64,000 nt of DNA from Falsirhodobacter sp. 20TX0035 (GTDB lineage: Bacteria > Pseudomonadota > Alphaproteobacteria > Rhodobacterales > Rhodobacteraceae): the NCBI RefSeq assembly GCF_028307215.1, contig NZ_JAQMHV010000006.1, positions 84,682-148,681 on the forward strand, in the 5' to 3' direction. Position 1 is the stretch's first letter; each line of letters starts with the position of its first letter. The translations under genes and the position numbers were made by a program. The notes beneath the pieces are model-generated. The model saw only the letters and a program-made list of their open reading frames with translations, ran no database searches and was not told the DNA's origin. Shown here in pieces: positions 34,346 to 45,900 of the stretch.

Positions 34346-35230
34346 TCAGGGCGTCAGGCCTTCCGGTTCGGCCAGCCCGTTCGCGCGGCAGCAGGCCGTC
34401 ACGGTGTTGGCCAGCAAGCAGGCGATGGTCATCGGGCCCACCCCGCCCGGCACCGGGGTGATCGCCCCCGCCACCTGCGACGCGCCAGCGAAGTCCACAT
34501 CGCCTACCAGACGGTTCTTGCCGTCCCGCTCCACCCGGTTGATGCCGACATCGATCACGGTGGCGCCGGGCTTGATCCAGTCGGCCGGAACCATCTCCGC
34601 CCGCCCCACGGCGGCGACGAGGATGTCGGCCCGGCGGCACACCTCGGCCAGATCCTTCGTGCGGCTGTGGGCGATGGTCACGGTGCAGCTGTCGCCCAGC
34701 AGAAGCTGCGCCATCGGCTTGCCCACGATGTTCGACCGGCCCAGCACCACCGCATTCAGCCCCGACAGGCTGCCGTGGTGGTCGCGCAGCATCATCAGGC
34801 ATCCCAGCGGCGTGCAGGGCACCATCGCCTTCTGCCCCGTGCCCAGAAGGCCCACGTTCAGGATGTGGAACCCGTCCACGTCCTTGGCCGGATCCAGCGC
34901 GTTGATGACCTTGGCCGCGTCCATATGCGCGGGCAACGGCAGCTGCACCAGGATGCCGTGCACGGCCGGATCGGCGTTCAGCCGGTCGATCAGGGCCAGC
35001 AGGTCGGCTTCGGGCGTGTCGAGGTCAAGGCGATGCTCGAAGCTCGCCATGCCGACCTCCAGCGTCATCTTGTGCTTGTTCGTGACATAGACGTTCGAGG
35101 CCGGATCCTCGCCCACCAGCACCACGGCCAAGCCCGGCACGATGCCCTGCGCCTTCAGCCGGGCCACGTGTTCCGCCACCTGCCCCCGCACCTTTGCCGC
35201 AAATGCCTTGCCGTCGATGATCGTCGCCAT
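34346..35230 (-). CDS. folD: Bifunctional methylene-THF dehydrogenase/methenyl-THF cyclohydrolase FolD
   Basis: Interconverts 5,10-methylene- and 10-formyl-tetrahydrofolate, 294 aa. It has [20 protein letters not shown] with the substrate tyrosine and lysine, [15 protein letters not shown], and the NADP-binding block [18 protein letters not shown]. It ends with [18 protein letters not shown]. It is convergent with pdeM (3-bp gap). The family is essential for one-carbon supply. Confidence 0.96.
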   Translation of the reverse strand: MATIIDGKAFAAKVRGQVAEHVARLKAQGIVPGLAVVLVGEDPASNVYVTNKHKMTLEVGMASFEHRLDLDTPEADLLALIDRLNADPAVHGILVQLPLPAHMDAAKVINALDPAKDVDGFHILNVGLLGTGQKAMVPCTPLGCLMMLRDHHGSLSGLNAVVLGRSNIVGKPMAQLLLGDSCTVTIAHSRTKDLAEVCRRADILVAAVGRAEMVPADWIKPGATVIDVGINRVERDGKNRLVGDVDFAGASQVAGAITPVPGGVGPMTIACLLANTVTACCRANGLAEPEGLTP

Positions 35231-35351
35231 GTGGATCCCCTTCTGCTGCCCCCTCTTATCCGCTGGGATGGAAAGGGGTCAATCGCGCCGCAGCATGAAG
35301 ACGAGGGGCGATAACGGAAAGATCATCGGGCGCCAGCGGGCCCGAAAACAA

Positions 35352-35384
35352 AAGCCCCAAAACCATTCTCAGGTTTCGGGGCTT
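35352..35384 (-). terminator. Rho-independent terminator of ftsH
   Basis: On the minus strand AAGCCCCGAAACC pairs with GGTTTTGGGGCTT (one G-T-type pair) around a 7-nt loop. It is followed by a T-rich stretch (TTTGTTTT). It lies 17 bp after the ftsH stop and ends the long leftward ruv-tol-ftsH series. Confidence 0.8.
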
Positions 35385-35400
35385 CATGTCACACCTCGGT

Positions 35401-37299
<1,899 letters not shown>

Positions 37300-37360
37300 A
37301 AGTCGTCTCCCCTGACACGTCAAACCCGCAAGGACGCGGGGCACTTCGGCCACAAGATAG

Positions 37361-38551
37361 TCATTCGCGCGGGGGGTTCAATCCGATAAGCGGCGGTTCC
37401 CGGCGGGCGGTCCAGCTTCCAAGGCCTGCAAGCGGGGCGGCAACCAGGGTTTCGCCCCGCCACACCGCCGGGGAGGCGAGGAGGCTGCGGCGCGGCAGGC
37501 CACTGTTGCGCCATGTGGGGCATCGGGCCACCGCCTCCCCCAACGCGGCGATGTGCAGGTCAGGATGCGCGGGGCCGTCCAGCCGCCAACCGTCCCACGG
37601 GTCCGTCGCCGGGGTGCAGAAGCCGCGCACCGCCGCCCATTCGCGGTAGATCCGCCACGCTCCGTTCTGCGCCACCATGCCGCAGCCCTGCACGGCGGCG
37701 GGGCGGCCATTCGTCAAGGCGTCCATCGCACGTGCGACCGAAACGGCGCGGGGCGCGTAAGGCTGCCGCCCGACCCACGCCACGGCGCGCAGCAGCAGGC
37801 GACGGCGCATCTCTGGGTCCAGCCCCTCCGGGTTCAGAAGAACATCGCCACGGTCCTGTTGCAGGTGATGGCGGGCGGCGGTGTCGGTGGCGGCGTCCAG
37901 CGCCGCCCGAGCCTTTGCCAGATGCTGCGCCACTTCGGCCAGACGGTCCCGAGTCAGGCCAAGCGGCAAATCGCCCAGCGCCTGACGCGCGCGAGCGCGT
38001 TCATAGGTGGTGTCGGTGTTGGTGGGATCCTCGGCCCACCTTACCCTCCGGGCGCGCAGAAGGTCGCGCAACTCCTCCCGCCCCACGGACAGAAGGGGGC
38101 GGCGCCAGTGAAGGCCATGCTCCTCCCACGCCGGGGACATGGCGGAAAGACCGTCCAGCCCGGCGCCGCGCGCCAGCCGCATCAGAAAGGTTTCGGCCAC
38201 ATCGTCGCGCGTGTGGCCAAGGGCGATGGTGCCGATGCCTTGGTCCCGGGCCCAGCCGGCCATCAGGCGACGGCGGGCGCGACGGGCGGCGTCGGGCAGA
38301 TTGCCCCGCCCGTCCCACTGCCAGCGCAGCACCTGATGGGGCACCTGCAGACGGGCGCACAGGTCGGCCACCTGCCGCGCTTCCTCTGCCGCTTCCGGCC
38401 GCAGGCCGTGATCGACGGTGACGGCGCGGCAGGGGATCCCCGCCTCGGCCGCCAGCAGCAGAAGCGCCACGGAATCGCCGCCCCCGGAAACGGCAAGGCC
38501 CAGGACCGGCGGCACCGGTCCCAGGCCTGTCAGAAACCGCGCCTGCGGCAT
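37361..38551 (-). CDS. tilS: tRNA(Ile)-lysidine synthetase
   Basis: Modifies the wobble C34 of tRNA-Ile(CAU) to lysidine with ATP, 396 aa. The PP-loop is [15 protein letters not shown] near the N-terminus. [23 protein letters not shown], the family's HxxDD block, follows. The C-terminal part is variable. The start overlaps the cpoB stop by one base. The pal-cpoB-tilS-ftsH order is standard in alphaproteobacteria. Confidence 0.95.
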   Translation of the reverse strand: MPQARFLTGLGPVPPVLGLAVSGGGDSVALLLLAAEAGIPCRAVTVDHGLRPEAAEEARQVADLCARLQVPHQVLRWQWDGRGNLPDAARRARRRLMAGWARDQGIGTIALGHTRDDVAETFLMRLARGAGLDGLSAMSPAWEEHGLHWRRPLLSVGREELRDLLRARRVRWAEDPTNTDTTYERARARQALGDLPLGLTRDRLAEVAQHLAKARAALDAATDTAARHHLQQDRGDVLLNPEGLDPEMRRRLLLRAVAWVGRQPYAPRAVSVARAMDALTNGRPAAVQGCGMVAQNGAWRIYREWAAVRGFCTPATDPWDGWRLDGPAHPDLHIAALGEAVARCPTWRNSGLPRRSLLASPAVWRGETLVAAPLAGLGSWTARREPPLIGLNPPRE

Positions 38552-39375
38552 CAGTTGCAGCCAAGCCCCGTGGCAGAGGTCTGCGCCTCGGTCGCGGCGT
38601 TGCTGCCGGCGAAGCGGTTGCCCACCTCGGCCAACGTGACGCAGGCCTGCTGCGTCTGGCCCAGATCGCCCAGACGCTGGCCCACGCGCAGCAAGGCGTC
38701 CGCCGCCCGCGGCCCTTCCGGATCGCCCGAAAACGCGTCGAGATAGGAACGCGCCGCGTCCTGCGTGCGGTTCAGCTGGCTCAGCGCTTCGCCGCGCAGA
38801 TACAGCGCCTCATAGGTCAGGGGGCCGCCCGTGTAGGTCTGGGCAAAGGCCTCAAGCTGGTCAGCGGCGGCTTGAAAGTCACCCTGACCGAGCACCCCCT
38901 TGGCCCGGTCAAAGTCCGCCTGTTCCTGCACGGCAAGCTGCGATGTGGTGCCCGCGGCGGCGGCCGGGGCGGAAGGGGCCGGGGCGGAAGGGGCCGTGTC
39001 GGCCTCGCCGCCCAGCGTGGCCTGCGGAGGGATCGCACCGACATCGCCGCCTTCCAGTTCCGTGACCCGGAACTGCAGGTCGCCCAGCTGGTTCGTGCCC
39101 TGCTGGACGACGCGGTTCAGCCGAAGCTCCACCTCCTCGGTCCGGCCGGTGAGGCGCTGGATCGACGCCTCGATCGTGTCGAGCCGTTGAAGCGCGGAGC
39201 CGCCCGCGGCTCCGCTGTTGATCGCGCCGGTGCTGACCAGTTCGCGCTTCAGGCTGTTGAACTGCGCTTCAAGCTGGCTCAGTTCCGCTTGGATGTCGGC
39301 CAGCGACTGCGCCCGATCCTGCGCGAACGCAGAGACGGGCAGCAGCGCCAGCGTCAGGATCAGGGCGAAGCGCAT
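38551..39375 (-). CDS. cpoB: Tol-Pal system periplasmic protein CpoB/YbgF
   Basis: Periplasmic coordinator of outer-membrane constriction and peptidoglycan synthesis, 274 aa. It has a signal peptide (LALLPVSAFA), then a coiled-coil trimerisation region (about residues 25-110, IQAELSQLEAQFNSLKREL) and an A/P-rich linker. The C-terminal TPR part carries the YbgF repeats (FDRAKGVLGQGDFQAAADQLEAF). Its ATG abuts the pal stop (TAAATG) and its own stop overlaps tilS by one base. Confidence 0.93.
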   Translation of the reverse strand: MRFALILTLALLPVSAFAQDRAQSLADIQAELSQLEAQFNSLKRELVSTGAINSGAAGGSALQRLDTIEASIQRLTGRTEEVELRLNRVVQQGTNQLGDLQFRVTELEGGDVGAIPPQATLGGEADTAPSAPAPSAPAAAAGTTSQLAVQEQADFDRAKGVLGQGDFQAAADQLEAFAQTYTGGPLTYEALYLRGEALSQLNRTQDAARSYLDAFSGDPEGPRAADALLRVGQRLGDLGQTQQACVTLAEVGNRFAGSNAATEAQTSATGLGCN

Positions 39376-39933
39376 TTACGCCCCCGCGCCCGCTTGCAGC
39401 ACCGTCACCGCGCGGCGGTTCTGGGCGTAGCACGACTCTTCCGAGCAGGTCGCCGCCGGGCGTTCCTTGCCGTAAGACACGGTGCGGATGCGGCTGGGCG
39501 CCACCCCCTGCGAGATCAGGAAGTCCTGCGCCGACGACGCGCGACGGGCGCCAAGCGCGAGGTTGTATTCGCGCGTGCCCTTTTCGTCGGCATGACCTTC
39601 GACGATGATGGCATAGCCCGGATGGCTGTTCAGCCACTGCGCCTGACCGGCCAGAACCTGGCGGCCTTCGTCGTTCAGCGTAGCCTGGTCGTAGTTGAAC
39701 AGGATGCGGTCGCCGACGCGCTGGCTGAAATAGGCCTGGCTGTTGGGATCGTTCGGATCGCCCAGACCCGACGTGCCGACGCTGCCGACGCCACCCTGCC
39801 CGTAGGCGCCGTTGGCACCATAGGCGCCATCCGCACCGGCGCCCGCGCCGCCGGCGCCGAAGCGGTTGGGGTTGTTGCAGGCGGCCACGCCCAGCACGGC
39901 GACCAGCATCAGCGCCTTGGGAAGAAAGCTCAT
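39376..39933 (-). CDS. pal: Peptidoglycan-associated lipoprotein Pal
   Basis: Outer-membrane lipoprotein that binds peptidoglycan and TolB, 185 aa. The lipobox is VAAC (LVAVLGVAACNNPNR). A glycine-rich linker and an OmpA-like domain follow. The peptidoglycan-binding motif is in GHADEKGTREYNLALGARRA. The ATG at 39931-39933 follows AGGACG. A longer reading frame would place a non-signal extension before the lipobox and is rejected. Confidence 0.95.
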   Translation of the reverse strand: MSFLPKALMLVAVLGVAACNNPNRFGAGGAGAGADGAYGANGAYGQGGVGSVGTSGLGDPNDPNSQAYFSQRVGDRILFNYDQATLNDEGRQVLAGQAQWLNSHPGYAIIVEGHADEKGTREYNLALGARRASSAQDFLISQGVAPSRIRTVSYGKERPAATCSEESCYAQNRRAVTVLQAGAGA

Positions 39934-40005
39934 CGACACGTCCTCTTGTTGTATGTCCGTCAGGATAGCAGGTTTCGGCCGCCCGTCCAACGGGCGCGCC
40001 GGAGG

Positions 40006-41322
40006 TTACGGCAGCAGCGGCGACCAGTCGGGATCGGACGCCCCGCCCTGCGTCGGCACGCGCTTCAGGTTGCGCCCCGAGATGTCGACCGAATAAAGCG
40101 CGGGCTCCCCGCTCGCGCCCGCGCTTTCACGGGTGAACATCAGCACGCGGCCGTTCGGCGCCCAGGTCGGGCCCTCGTCCAGGAACGAGGAGGTCAAGAG
40201 ACGCTCTTCCGAGCCATCGGTGCGCATCACGCCAATGTGGAAGCGGCCCTCGGACTGCTTGGTGAAGGCGATCATGTCGCCGCGCGGCGACCAGACGGGC
40301 GTGTTGTAGCGCCCCGATCCGGCCGAGATGCGGCGCGCCTCGCCGCCGCCGGCGGACATGACGTAGATCTGCGATTCGCCCGAACGGTCGCTTTCGAACA
40401 CGATCTGCCGCCCGTCCGGAGAGAAGCTGGGCCCCGTCTCGATCGAGGGGGAGTTCGTGAGCTGGCGACGCTGCCCGCTTTGCGTGTCCAGCGTGTAGAT
40501 GTCGGAGTTGCCGCCCTGTTCAAGGCTGAACACCACCGTCCGCCCGTCGGGCGAGAAGCGGGGCGCGAAGGTCATCGTGCCCGGCTGCTGGTCCAGACCG
40601 CGCGTCTGCATGTTCGCGGTGTTCAGCAGGTAGATGCGCGGGAAACCCGACTGGTAGGAGGTGTAGAGGATCTGGTTGCCCTTCGGGCTGAAGCGCGGCG
40701 CCAGCACGAGGTCCGACCCGGTGGTCAGGTACTGGGTGTTCGCCCCGTCATAGTCCATGATCGCCAGACGCTTCACACGGCGGTCCTTCGGGCCGCTTTC
40801 CAGCACGTGCACCACGCGGCTGTCGAAATACGGGCCCTCGCCCGTGATGCGGCTGTAGACGGCGTCGGCCACCTTGTGGGCCATGCGGCGCCAGGTGTCC
40901 GTGGTGCCCGCGAATTGCAGGCCATCGCCCAGCGGCTGCCCCGAGAAGACGTCGAACAGGCGGAACTGCACCGTGATGCGGTTGCCCTGCTGGATGACGT
41001 TGCCGGTGATCAGCGCCTGCGCGTTGATCGCCTTCCAGTCGTTGTAGGCCACGGGCGCGTCGAAGCTCGCCACGTTGGAGATGAAGGCCGAAGACGGGAT
41101 CTCGCGGAAGAGGCCGGTGCCCGACAAATCGGCCGCGATCAGGCGGCTGATGTCGCCCGCCACCTGCCCGCCGCCCGAAAAGGTCGGCAGGGCGAAGGGC
41201 AGCGGCTCGATCACGCCTTCGGTGATCTCGATCCGGAGGGGGCCCTGCTGGGCATGGGCCACGCCCCCGAACAGGGAAAGCGCAAGCGCGGCGGCGGTGG
41301 TGAGGGTTCTGAACATTCTCAT
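40006..41322 (-). CDS. tolB: Tol-Pal system beta-propeller protein TolB
   Basis: Periplasmic protein linking Pal to TolA, 438 aa. It has a signal peptide ([13 protein letters not shown]), a TolB N-terminal domain and a six-bladed propeller with WD40-like repeats. Repeats such as [19 protein letters not shown] and [15 protein letters not shown] are visible. It lies 42 bp after tolA in the leftward operon. Length is normal for the family. Confidence 0.96.
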   Translation of the reverse strand: MRMFRTLTTAAALALSLFGGVAHAQQGPLRIEITEGVIEPLPFALPTFSGGGQVAGDISRLIAADLSGTGLFREIPSSAFISNVASFDAPVAYNDWKAINAQALITGNVIQQGNRITVQFRLFDVFSGQPLGDGLQFAGTTDTWRRMAHKVADAVYSRITGEGPYFDSRVVHVLESGPKDRRVKRLAIMDYDGANTQYLTTGSDLVLAPRFSPKGNQILYTSYQSGFPRIYLLNTANMQTRGLDQQPGTMTFAPRFSPDGRTVVFSLEQGGNSDIYTLDTQSGQRRQLTNSPSIETGPSFSPDGRQIVFESDRSGESQIYVMSAGGGEARRISAGSGRYNTPVWSPRGDMIAFTKQSEGRFHIGVMRTDGSEERLLTSSFLDEGPTWAPNGRVLMFTRESAGASGEPALYSVDISGRNLKRVPTQGGASDPDWSPLLP

Positions 41323-41364
41323 CCTCTGGCGTTTTCCGATAGTATAGGCGGCCTGCGCGTCAGG

Positions 41365-42627
41365 TCACTTCACGCGCATGTTCGCCGGGTTGAAGACAAT
41401 CTCGATATTCTGCCACTGGTCGTATTTTTCCGGCGGCAGGGGGAAGCCCTTTGCGCCGCAGCGGATGATCGCGCGACGCGCGGCCTCATAGGCCTGACGC
41501 GCGCCGGCGTCCGATCCGCCCTCAAAGCCGACCATCTTGACCGAGCCTGAATCCGGCACGCCGCTTTGCGACACGGAGAAGCCGACGGTCACCGTGCTTT
41601 GCAGCGCTTCGGTCGACAGCGATCCGACGTTCCAGCACTGCTGCACCGCCACCCGCAGCGTGTCCTTTTCGCCCGACGTCATCGGCGGGCCGGACGGCGT
41701 GGACGGACGGGCGGGCGTTTCGGCGGCACCGCTGCCCAGCGCCTCGGCCAGCGCGTCGTTCACGGCGTCGCTTTCGCTTTCCGTCTCGGCGGGGGCCGCG
41801 GGCTTGGCGGCCGGCGTCGCGGGCTTGGTCGCCGGTTTAGGCGCGGGCGTGGCCGGTTTCGCCGCGGGCGTCGCGGGCTTTTCGGCCGGGGTGTCGGTGT
41901 CCGCCTCGGCCTGCTGCGTCGGGCGTTCGGCCTGCGCGGGGGCGGCCGGGCGCTGCGGACGATCGCGCGGACGCGGGCTGCCGGCGGGGGCGAGGTTCGC
42001 TTGCGGCTGCGCCTCGGGCACGACCTCGGTCGTGGCTTCGGGCGGGGCCTGTTCGGGCTTGGGTTCCGGCTCCGGCGTGGGCGTCGGTGTCGGCTCCTCC
42101 GTCACGGCGGGGGTCGGCGTTTCGGCCACCTCGGCGCGCGGGGACGGTGCGGGGGCCGGGGTCGGCGCGACGCGGGGGGCCTGGCGCGGGCGCGGGCTTT
42201 CGTAGGGCGGCAGCTGCGGCTGTTCCACGGGTGCGGGCGGCAGCACGGCCTGCGGCTGCGGCGTTTCGGGCACGGGCGTGGGCGCCACCTCCGGCGCGGC
42301 GGGGGCCGGCGCCGGTGCCGGGGCGGGCGCGGGCGCCGGGGCCGGCTCGGGCTCCGGCGTGGGTTCGGGGGCCGGCTCGGGTTCGGGCGCGGGGGCCGGA
42401 CGGCTCCGCGGCGGGGTGGAAGGCGGCGGAGTCGGTGCGGGTTCGGCCGCCTCCTCGCTCTGGCTCTCGGTTTCGGCGACCATCTCGTTGAACTCGGCGT
42501 TCGACATGATGGACACGTCCGTCACCGCCATGGGCGGTGGCGGTTCGGACTGGAACAGCCCGCCGAACAGCAGCCACAGGATCAGCAGCACGTGGCCGGC
42601 GGTCGAGATGATGACGCCCGTTCTCAT
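41365..42627 (-). CDS. tolA: TolA-like energy-transducing protein
   Basis: Inner-membrane protein of 420 aa transmitting the TolQR proton-force signal to TolB-Pal. One N-terminal membrane helix (IISTAGHVLLILWLLFGG) is followed by a long A/P/E-rich periplasmic spacer, here mostly proline-glutamate repeats instead of the lysine-rich helix of E. coli. The C-terminal domain has a TonB-like fold (DTLRVAVQQCWNVGSLSTEA, with a cysteine pair). I chose the ATG at 42625-42627; a GTG at 42651 overlaps tolR. The low-complexity spacer makes its internal length uncertain across strains. Confidence 0.92.
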   Translation of the reverse strand: MRTGVIISTAGHVLLILWLLFGGLFQSEPPPPMAVTDVSIMSNAEFNEMVAETESQSEEAAEPAPTPPPSTPPRSRPAPAPEPEPAPEPTPEPEPAPAPAPAPAPAPAPAAPEVAPTPVPETPQPQAVLPPAPVEQPQLPPYESPRPRQAPRVAPTPAPAPSPRAEVAETPTPAVTEEPTPTPTPEPEPKPEQAPPEATTEVVPEAQPQANLAPAGSPRPRDRPQRPAAPAQAERPTQQAEADTDTPAEKPATPAAKPATPAPKPATKPATPAAKPAAPAETESESDAVNDALAEALGSGAAETPARPSTPSGPPMTSGEKDTLRVAVQQCWNVGSLSTEALQSTVTVGFSVSQSGVPDSGSVKMVGFEGGSDAGARQAYEAARRAIIRCGAKGFPLPPEKYDQWQNIEIVFNPANMRVK

Positions 42628-42640
42628 GAACGAGATACCC

Positions 42641-43111
42641 TTAGTTTCCACCGAAGGTCGGTCCGTCGCTGTCGGTGACGAGGCCGATGCTGTTGAAGCC
42701 CGCCGCGTTCAGCGCGCCCATGATCTGGGCCACGCGCTCATAGGCCACAGCACCGTCGGCGCGCAGGAAGATCTTGCGGTTCTCCCGCTCGGCCGCGATG
42801 GCGGTCAGGCGGGGGATCAGCTCGGCCTCCGGCACCTCGGACTGCTGGATCATCAGGCGGTTGTCGCCGGTGACGGTGATCGCCAGCGGCTCCTCCTGCT
42901 CGGTCGGCAGGGCGCTGGCGGCGGTGTTCGGAAGTTCCACCGGCACGCCCACCGTCAGCATGGGCGCGGCCACCATGAAGATGATCAGAAGCACCAGCAT
43001 CACGTCCACGAAGGGCGTGATGTTGATCTCGGACATGGGGGCCCCGCCCCGCCGCCGGCGGCGTCCACCGCGGCGACCGCCGCCTGCACTGCGCATCACC
43101 CCTCCGGCCAT
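42641..43111 (-). CDS. tolR: Tol-Pal system protein TolR
   Basis: Inner-membrane proton-channel partner of TolQ, ExbD/TolR family, up to 156 aa. After a cationic glycine/arginine-rich N-terminus, SEINITPFVDVMLVLLIIFMV has the essential membrane aspartate. The periplasmic domain follows. ATG 43109-43111 is used. An internal ATG at 43096 with GGAGGGG just upstream would shorten the N-terminus by five residues. It lies 3 bp from the tolQ stop. Confidence 0.94.
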   Translation of the reverse strand: MAGGVMRSAGGGRRGGRRRRRGGAPMSEINITPFVDVMLVLLIIFMVAAPMLTVGVPVELPNTAASALPTEQEEPLAITVTGDNRLMIQQSEVPEAELIPRLTAIAAERENRKIFLRADGAVAYERVAQIMGALNAAGFNSIGLVTDSDGPTFGGN

Positions 43112-43114
43112 GGA

Positions 43115-43810
43115 TCAGGCGTCCAACTGGCGCGAAAGGATGGTGGAGAATTCGTCCGAGAACGCCTCGTACCCGCCAAGGATGCGTTCGCTGTCGGTGT
43201 TCAGCTTGTTGTAGAAGATCACCGCCGGGATGGCCGCGATCAGGCCGATGCCGGTGGCCAGCAGCGCCTCGGCGATGCCGGGGGCGACGACGGCCAGGTT
43301 GGTGTTCTGGCTGATGGCGATCTGCTCGAACGAGTTGGTGATCCCGACGATCGTGCCGAACAGCCCGATGAACGGAGAGATGGAGCCCACGGTCGCCAGC
43401 ACGCCGAGGCCCTTCTGCATGTGCTCGGCCTCCTTGTTGATGGCGACGTCCATGGACCGGTCGATGCGCGACTGCGCGCCCGCGATCAGCCGGCCGTCCT
43501 GCCGGTGGCTGCGACGCCATTCCATCATGCCGGCGGCGAAGATCTTCTCGGACGCGCCGTCGGGCTGCGATCCGGTCTTCTCGAACAGCTCGTCCAGCGG
43601 CTCTCCGGACCAGAAGGCGCGGTCGAAGACCGTCGCCTCGCGGCGGGCCAGCTTGAAGGCGATGTGCTTCTGAATGATGATGGCCCAGGACCAGACCGAC
43701 ATGATCATCAGAACGATCATGACCAGTTTCACGGTCAGCGTTGCGCGTGCGAAAAGCGAGAGCATCGAGAAGTCGATCTCGTGCGCCGCGGCCAGAGTTT
43801 GCGTTTCCAT
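43115..43810 (-). CDS. tolQ: Tol-Pal system protein TolQ
   Basis: Inner-membrane motor subunit, MotA/TolQ/ExbB family, 231 aa, with three membrane helices. The block GVLATVGSISPFIGLFGTVV-like (GLFGTIVGITNSFEQIA) and GIAEALLATGIGLIAAIPAV are the conserved proton-channel helices. Its ATG lies 85 bp from the ybgC stop. It starts the core tolQRAB-pal series. Confidence 0.96.
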   Translation of the reverse strand: METQTLAAAHEIDFSMLSLFARATLTVKLVMIVLMIMSVWSWAIIIQKHIAFKLARREATVFDRAFWSGEPLDELFEKTGSQPDGASEKIFAAGMMEWRRSHRQDGRLIAGAQSRIDRSMDVAINKEAEHMQKGLGVLATVGSISPFIGLFGTIVGITNSFEQIAISQNTNLAVVAPGIAEALLATGIGLIAAIPAVIFYNKLNTDSERILGGYEAFSDEFSTILSRQLDA

Positions 43811-43895
43811 TATGCCTGCTCGTCCGAATGGGGCCCTTATGGCCTCTTAGCGGCGATTCTATCTTCTTTGCAGGGGGAATGCCAACACGAACTCG

Positions 43896-44282
43896 TCATC
43901 CGGCGACAGCTCGCCGCAGCGCGTCGGGAAGGCGCACGGGGCGCGATCCCGACAGGCACGCCAGCACCACCACGGCGCGGAACAGGGGCTGGCCGTCCAG
44001 CGTCACGCGCTGGTGCAACGTGGCGCGGGCGGGGGTGACCGCGGCCACGGTCGTTTCCACCTCCAGCCGGTCGCCCAGGCGAGCGGGCCGCAGGAAGTCC
44101 GCCTCGATCCGGGTGACGGCGAAGACCTGCCCTGCCGCGCGCATCGCGTTCTGGTCAAGGCCAAGGCTTTCGACCCATTCACTGCGCGCCCGTTCGATGA
44201 ACTTCAGGTAGTTCGCGTGATAGACGATCCCGCCCAGATCCGTGTCCTCGTAATACACGCGGGTGGAAAAGCGGTGGGTCAT
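43896..44282 (-). CDS. ybgC: Tol-Pal-associated acyl-CoA thioesterase YbgC
   Basis: Hot-dog fold thioesterase, 128 aa, hydrolysing short- or medium-chain acyl-CoA; in the family it is tied to the Tol-Pal operon and phospholipid metabolism. The catalytic aspartate is in VYYEDTDLGGIVYHANYLKF. The ATG at 44280-44282 overlaps the upstream gene by 4 bp. It is directly upstream of tolQ, as in many proteobacteria. Confidence 0.94.
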   Translation of the reverse strand: MTHRFSTRVYYEDTDLGGIVYHANYLKFIERARSEWVESLGLDQNAMRAAGQVFAVTRIEADFLRPARLGDRLEVETTVAAVTPARATLHQRVTLDGQPLFRAVVVLACLSGSRPVRLPDALRRAVAG

Positions 44283-44842
44283 GTGCGGGCGGCCAGCCGC
44301 AGGGCGTGGCTCGCATCCTCGGCCCGCGCGGGCAGGATCGGATCGTAGGCGGCGCGCAGCAGGGCCGCGATGTCGGCCCGCAACACGCCATCGCGCACCA
44401 GTACGGGATCCCCGGCCCAAGTCAGCATCATCCGCGCGGCCTGGTCCAGCAGCAGCGGCTCGGCCGGTGCGTCGGCCAGCGCCCCGCCCATCCGCAGGCA
44501 CAACAGGCCCAGCGTGATCGCGCCCGAGGCGTCGAAGCGGAACAGGCGCGCCACATCCCCCGTCAAGGCACCCGGATCGGGCAGAAGGTGGTGCAGGTCC
44601 GGCACGGCGGCGAGGTCGGCCCAGTCGCGCACGAAGAACACCATCAGGTTCGCGCCCAGCTCGGGATCATGCTCGGCCATGCGGTGGCCGGCGGTGGCGA
44701 CCACCGCCTCGATCGCGCCCTTCACCAGTTGAAGCGTGTCTTCCTCCACCCCGAAGACGATGGGCACGATGGGGCGGCCCCAGCGGGCGCAACGAAAGCC
44801 GTCGGGATGGGTGAACAGCGGAAGGATGTCGTCGGGTGTCAT
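44279..44842 (-). CDS. Conserved protein of unknown function between ruvB and ybgC
   Basis: Soluble protein of 187 aa, [20 protein letters not shown]..., with no family I can name. It is acidic and alpha-helix rich. Notable stretches are [20 protein letters not shown] and [14 protein letters not shown], and it has no signal or membrane segment. It overlaps both ruvB and ybgC by 4 bp, so it is a true cistron of the operon. I expect it in the same place in other Rhodobacterales, but that is from memory. Confidence 0.8.
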   Translation of the reverse strand: MTPDDILPLFTHPDGFRCARWGRPIVPIVFGVEEDTLQLVKGAIEAVVATAGHRMAEHDPELGANLMVFFVRDWADLAAVPDLHHLLPDPGALTGDVARLFRFDASGAITLGLLCLRMGGALADAPAEPLLLDQAARMMLTWAGDPVLVRDGVLRADIAALLRAAYDPILPARAEDASHALRLAART

Positions 44843-45858
44843 GTGAAAAGGTCGGGTTGTCCACGTGGGGGGGCGATGCCGATGTGCTGCCAGGCCTTCT
44901 GCGCCAGCATCCGCCCGCGCGGCGTTCGCTGGATCAGCCCCTGCTGCAGAAGATAGGGTTCGATGACCTCCTCCACCGCGTCGCGCGCTTCGGACAGGGC
45001 GGCGGCGATGGTTTCCACGCCCACCGGGCCCCCGCCGTAGTTTTCGGCCAGCAGCAGAAGGTATCGGCGGTCGGCCCCGTCAAGGCCCAGATCGTCCACG
45101 CCCAGCCGCAGCAGCGCGTTGTCGGCGATGTCGCGGGTGATCTTTCCGTCGCCTTCCACCAGCGCGAAGTCCACCACACGGCGCAGCAGGCGGCCGGCGA
45201 TGCGGGGGGTGCCACGGGCGCGGCGGGCGATCTCGCGCGTGCCGTCGGGCTCGGTGGCGATGCCCAGCATCCGCGCGCCCCGCGACACGATCAGGTCCAA
45301 CTCCTCGATCGTGTAGAATTGCAGACGGGTCGGGATGCCGAAGCGGTCGCGCAGGGGCGTGGTCAGCAGGCCCAGACGGGTTGTGGCGCCCACCAGCGTG
45401 AAGGGTTGCAGGTCGATCCGCACGGTCCGCGCGGCCGGCCCCTCCCCGATCACCAGATCCAGCGCGAAATCCTCCAGCGCGGGATAAAGCACTTCCTCCA
45501 CCACCGGGCTGAGGCGGTGGATCTCGTCGATGAACAGCACGTCCCGGGGTTCGAGGTTGGTCAGGATCGCCGCCAGATCGCCGGGCTTCGCCAGGACGGG
45601 GCCCGAGGTCATGCGGAATCCGACGCCCAGTTCCCGCGCCATGATCTGCGCCAGCGTCGTCTTGCCCAAGCCGGGCGGCCCGTGGAACAGGGTGTGGTCC
45701 ATCGCCTCGCCGCGCATCTTGGCCGATTCGATGAAGACGCGCAGGTTGGCGCGCGCCTCGGCCTGGCCGATGAACTCCTCCAGCCCCTGCGGGCGCAGGG
45801 CGCGGTCATGGTCTTCGGGCAGACGCTCGGGGCGCAGGGTGGGATCGGGCTCGCTCAT
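44839..45858 (-). CDS. ruvB: Holliday junction branch migration helicase RuvB
   Basis: AAA+ motor of RuvAB, 339 aa. Walker [16 protein letters not shown], Walker [12 protein letters not shown], sensor [18 protein letters not shown] with the arginine finger, and the C-terminal winged helix ([15 protein letters not shown]). It is separated from ruvA by htpX, and an overlapping hypothetical gene follows. Confidence 0.97.
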   Translation of the reverse strand: MSEPDPTLRPERLPEDHDRALRPQGLEEFIGQAEARANLRVFIESAKMRGEAMDHTLFHGPPGLGKTTLAQIMARELGVGFRMTSGPVLAKPGDLAAILTNLEPRDVLFIDEIHRLSPVVEEVLYPALEDFALDLVIGEGPAARTVRIDLQPFTLVGATTRLGLLTTPLRDRFGIPTRLQFYTIEELDLIVSRGARMLGIATEPDGTREIARRARGTPRIAGRLLRRVVDFALVEGDGKITRDIADNALLRLGVDDLGLDGADRRYLLLLAENYGGGPVGVETIAAALSEARDAVEEVIEPYLLQQGLIQRTPRGRMLAQKAWQHIGIAPPRGQPDLFT

Positions 45859-45900
45859 GCGCGAACAATCGCGGAACGCGGGGGGGGCCGCAAGCCCCGA

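Noticed and set aside
41566..42678. Glycine/arginine-rich plus-strand frame opposite tolA
   Set aside because: It is the complement of the P/E/A-rich tolA spacer; low complexity, no ribosome site.
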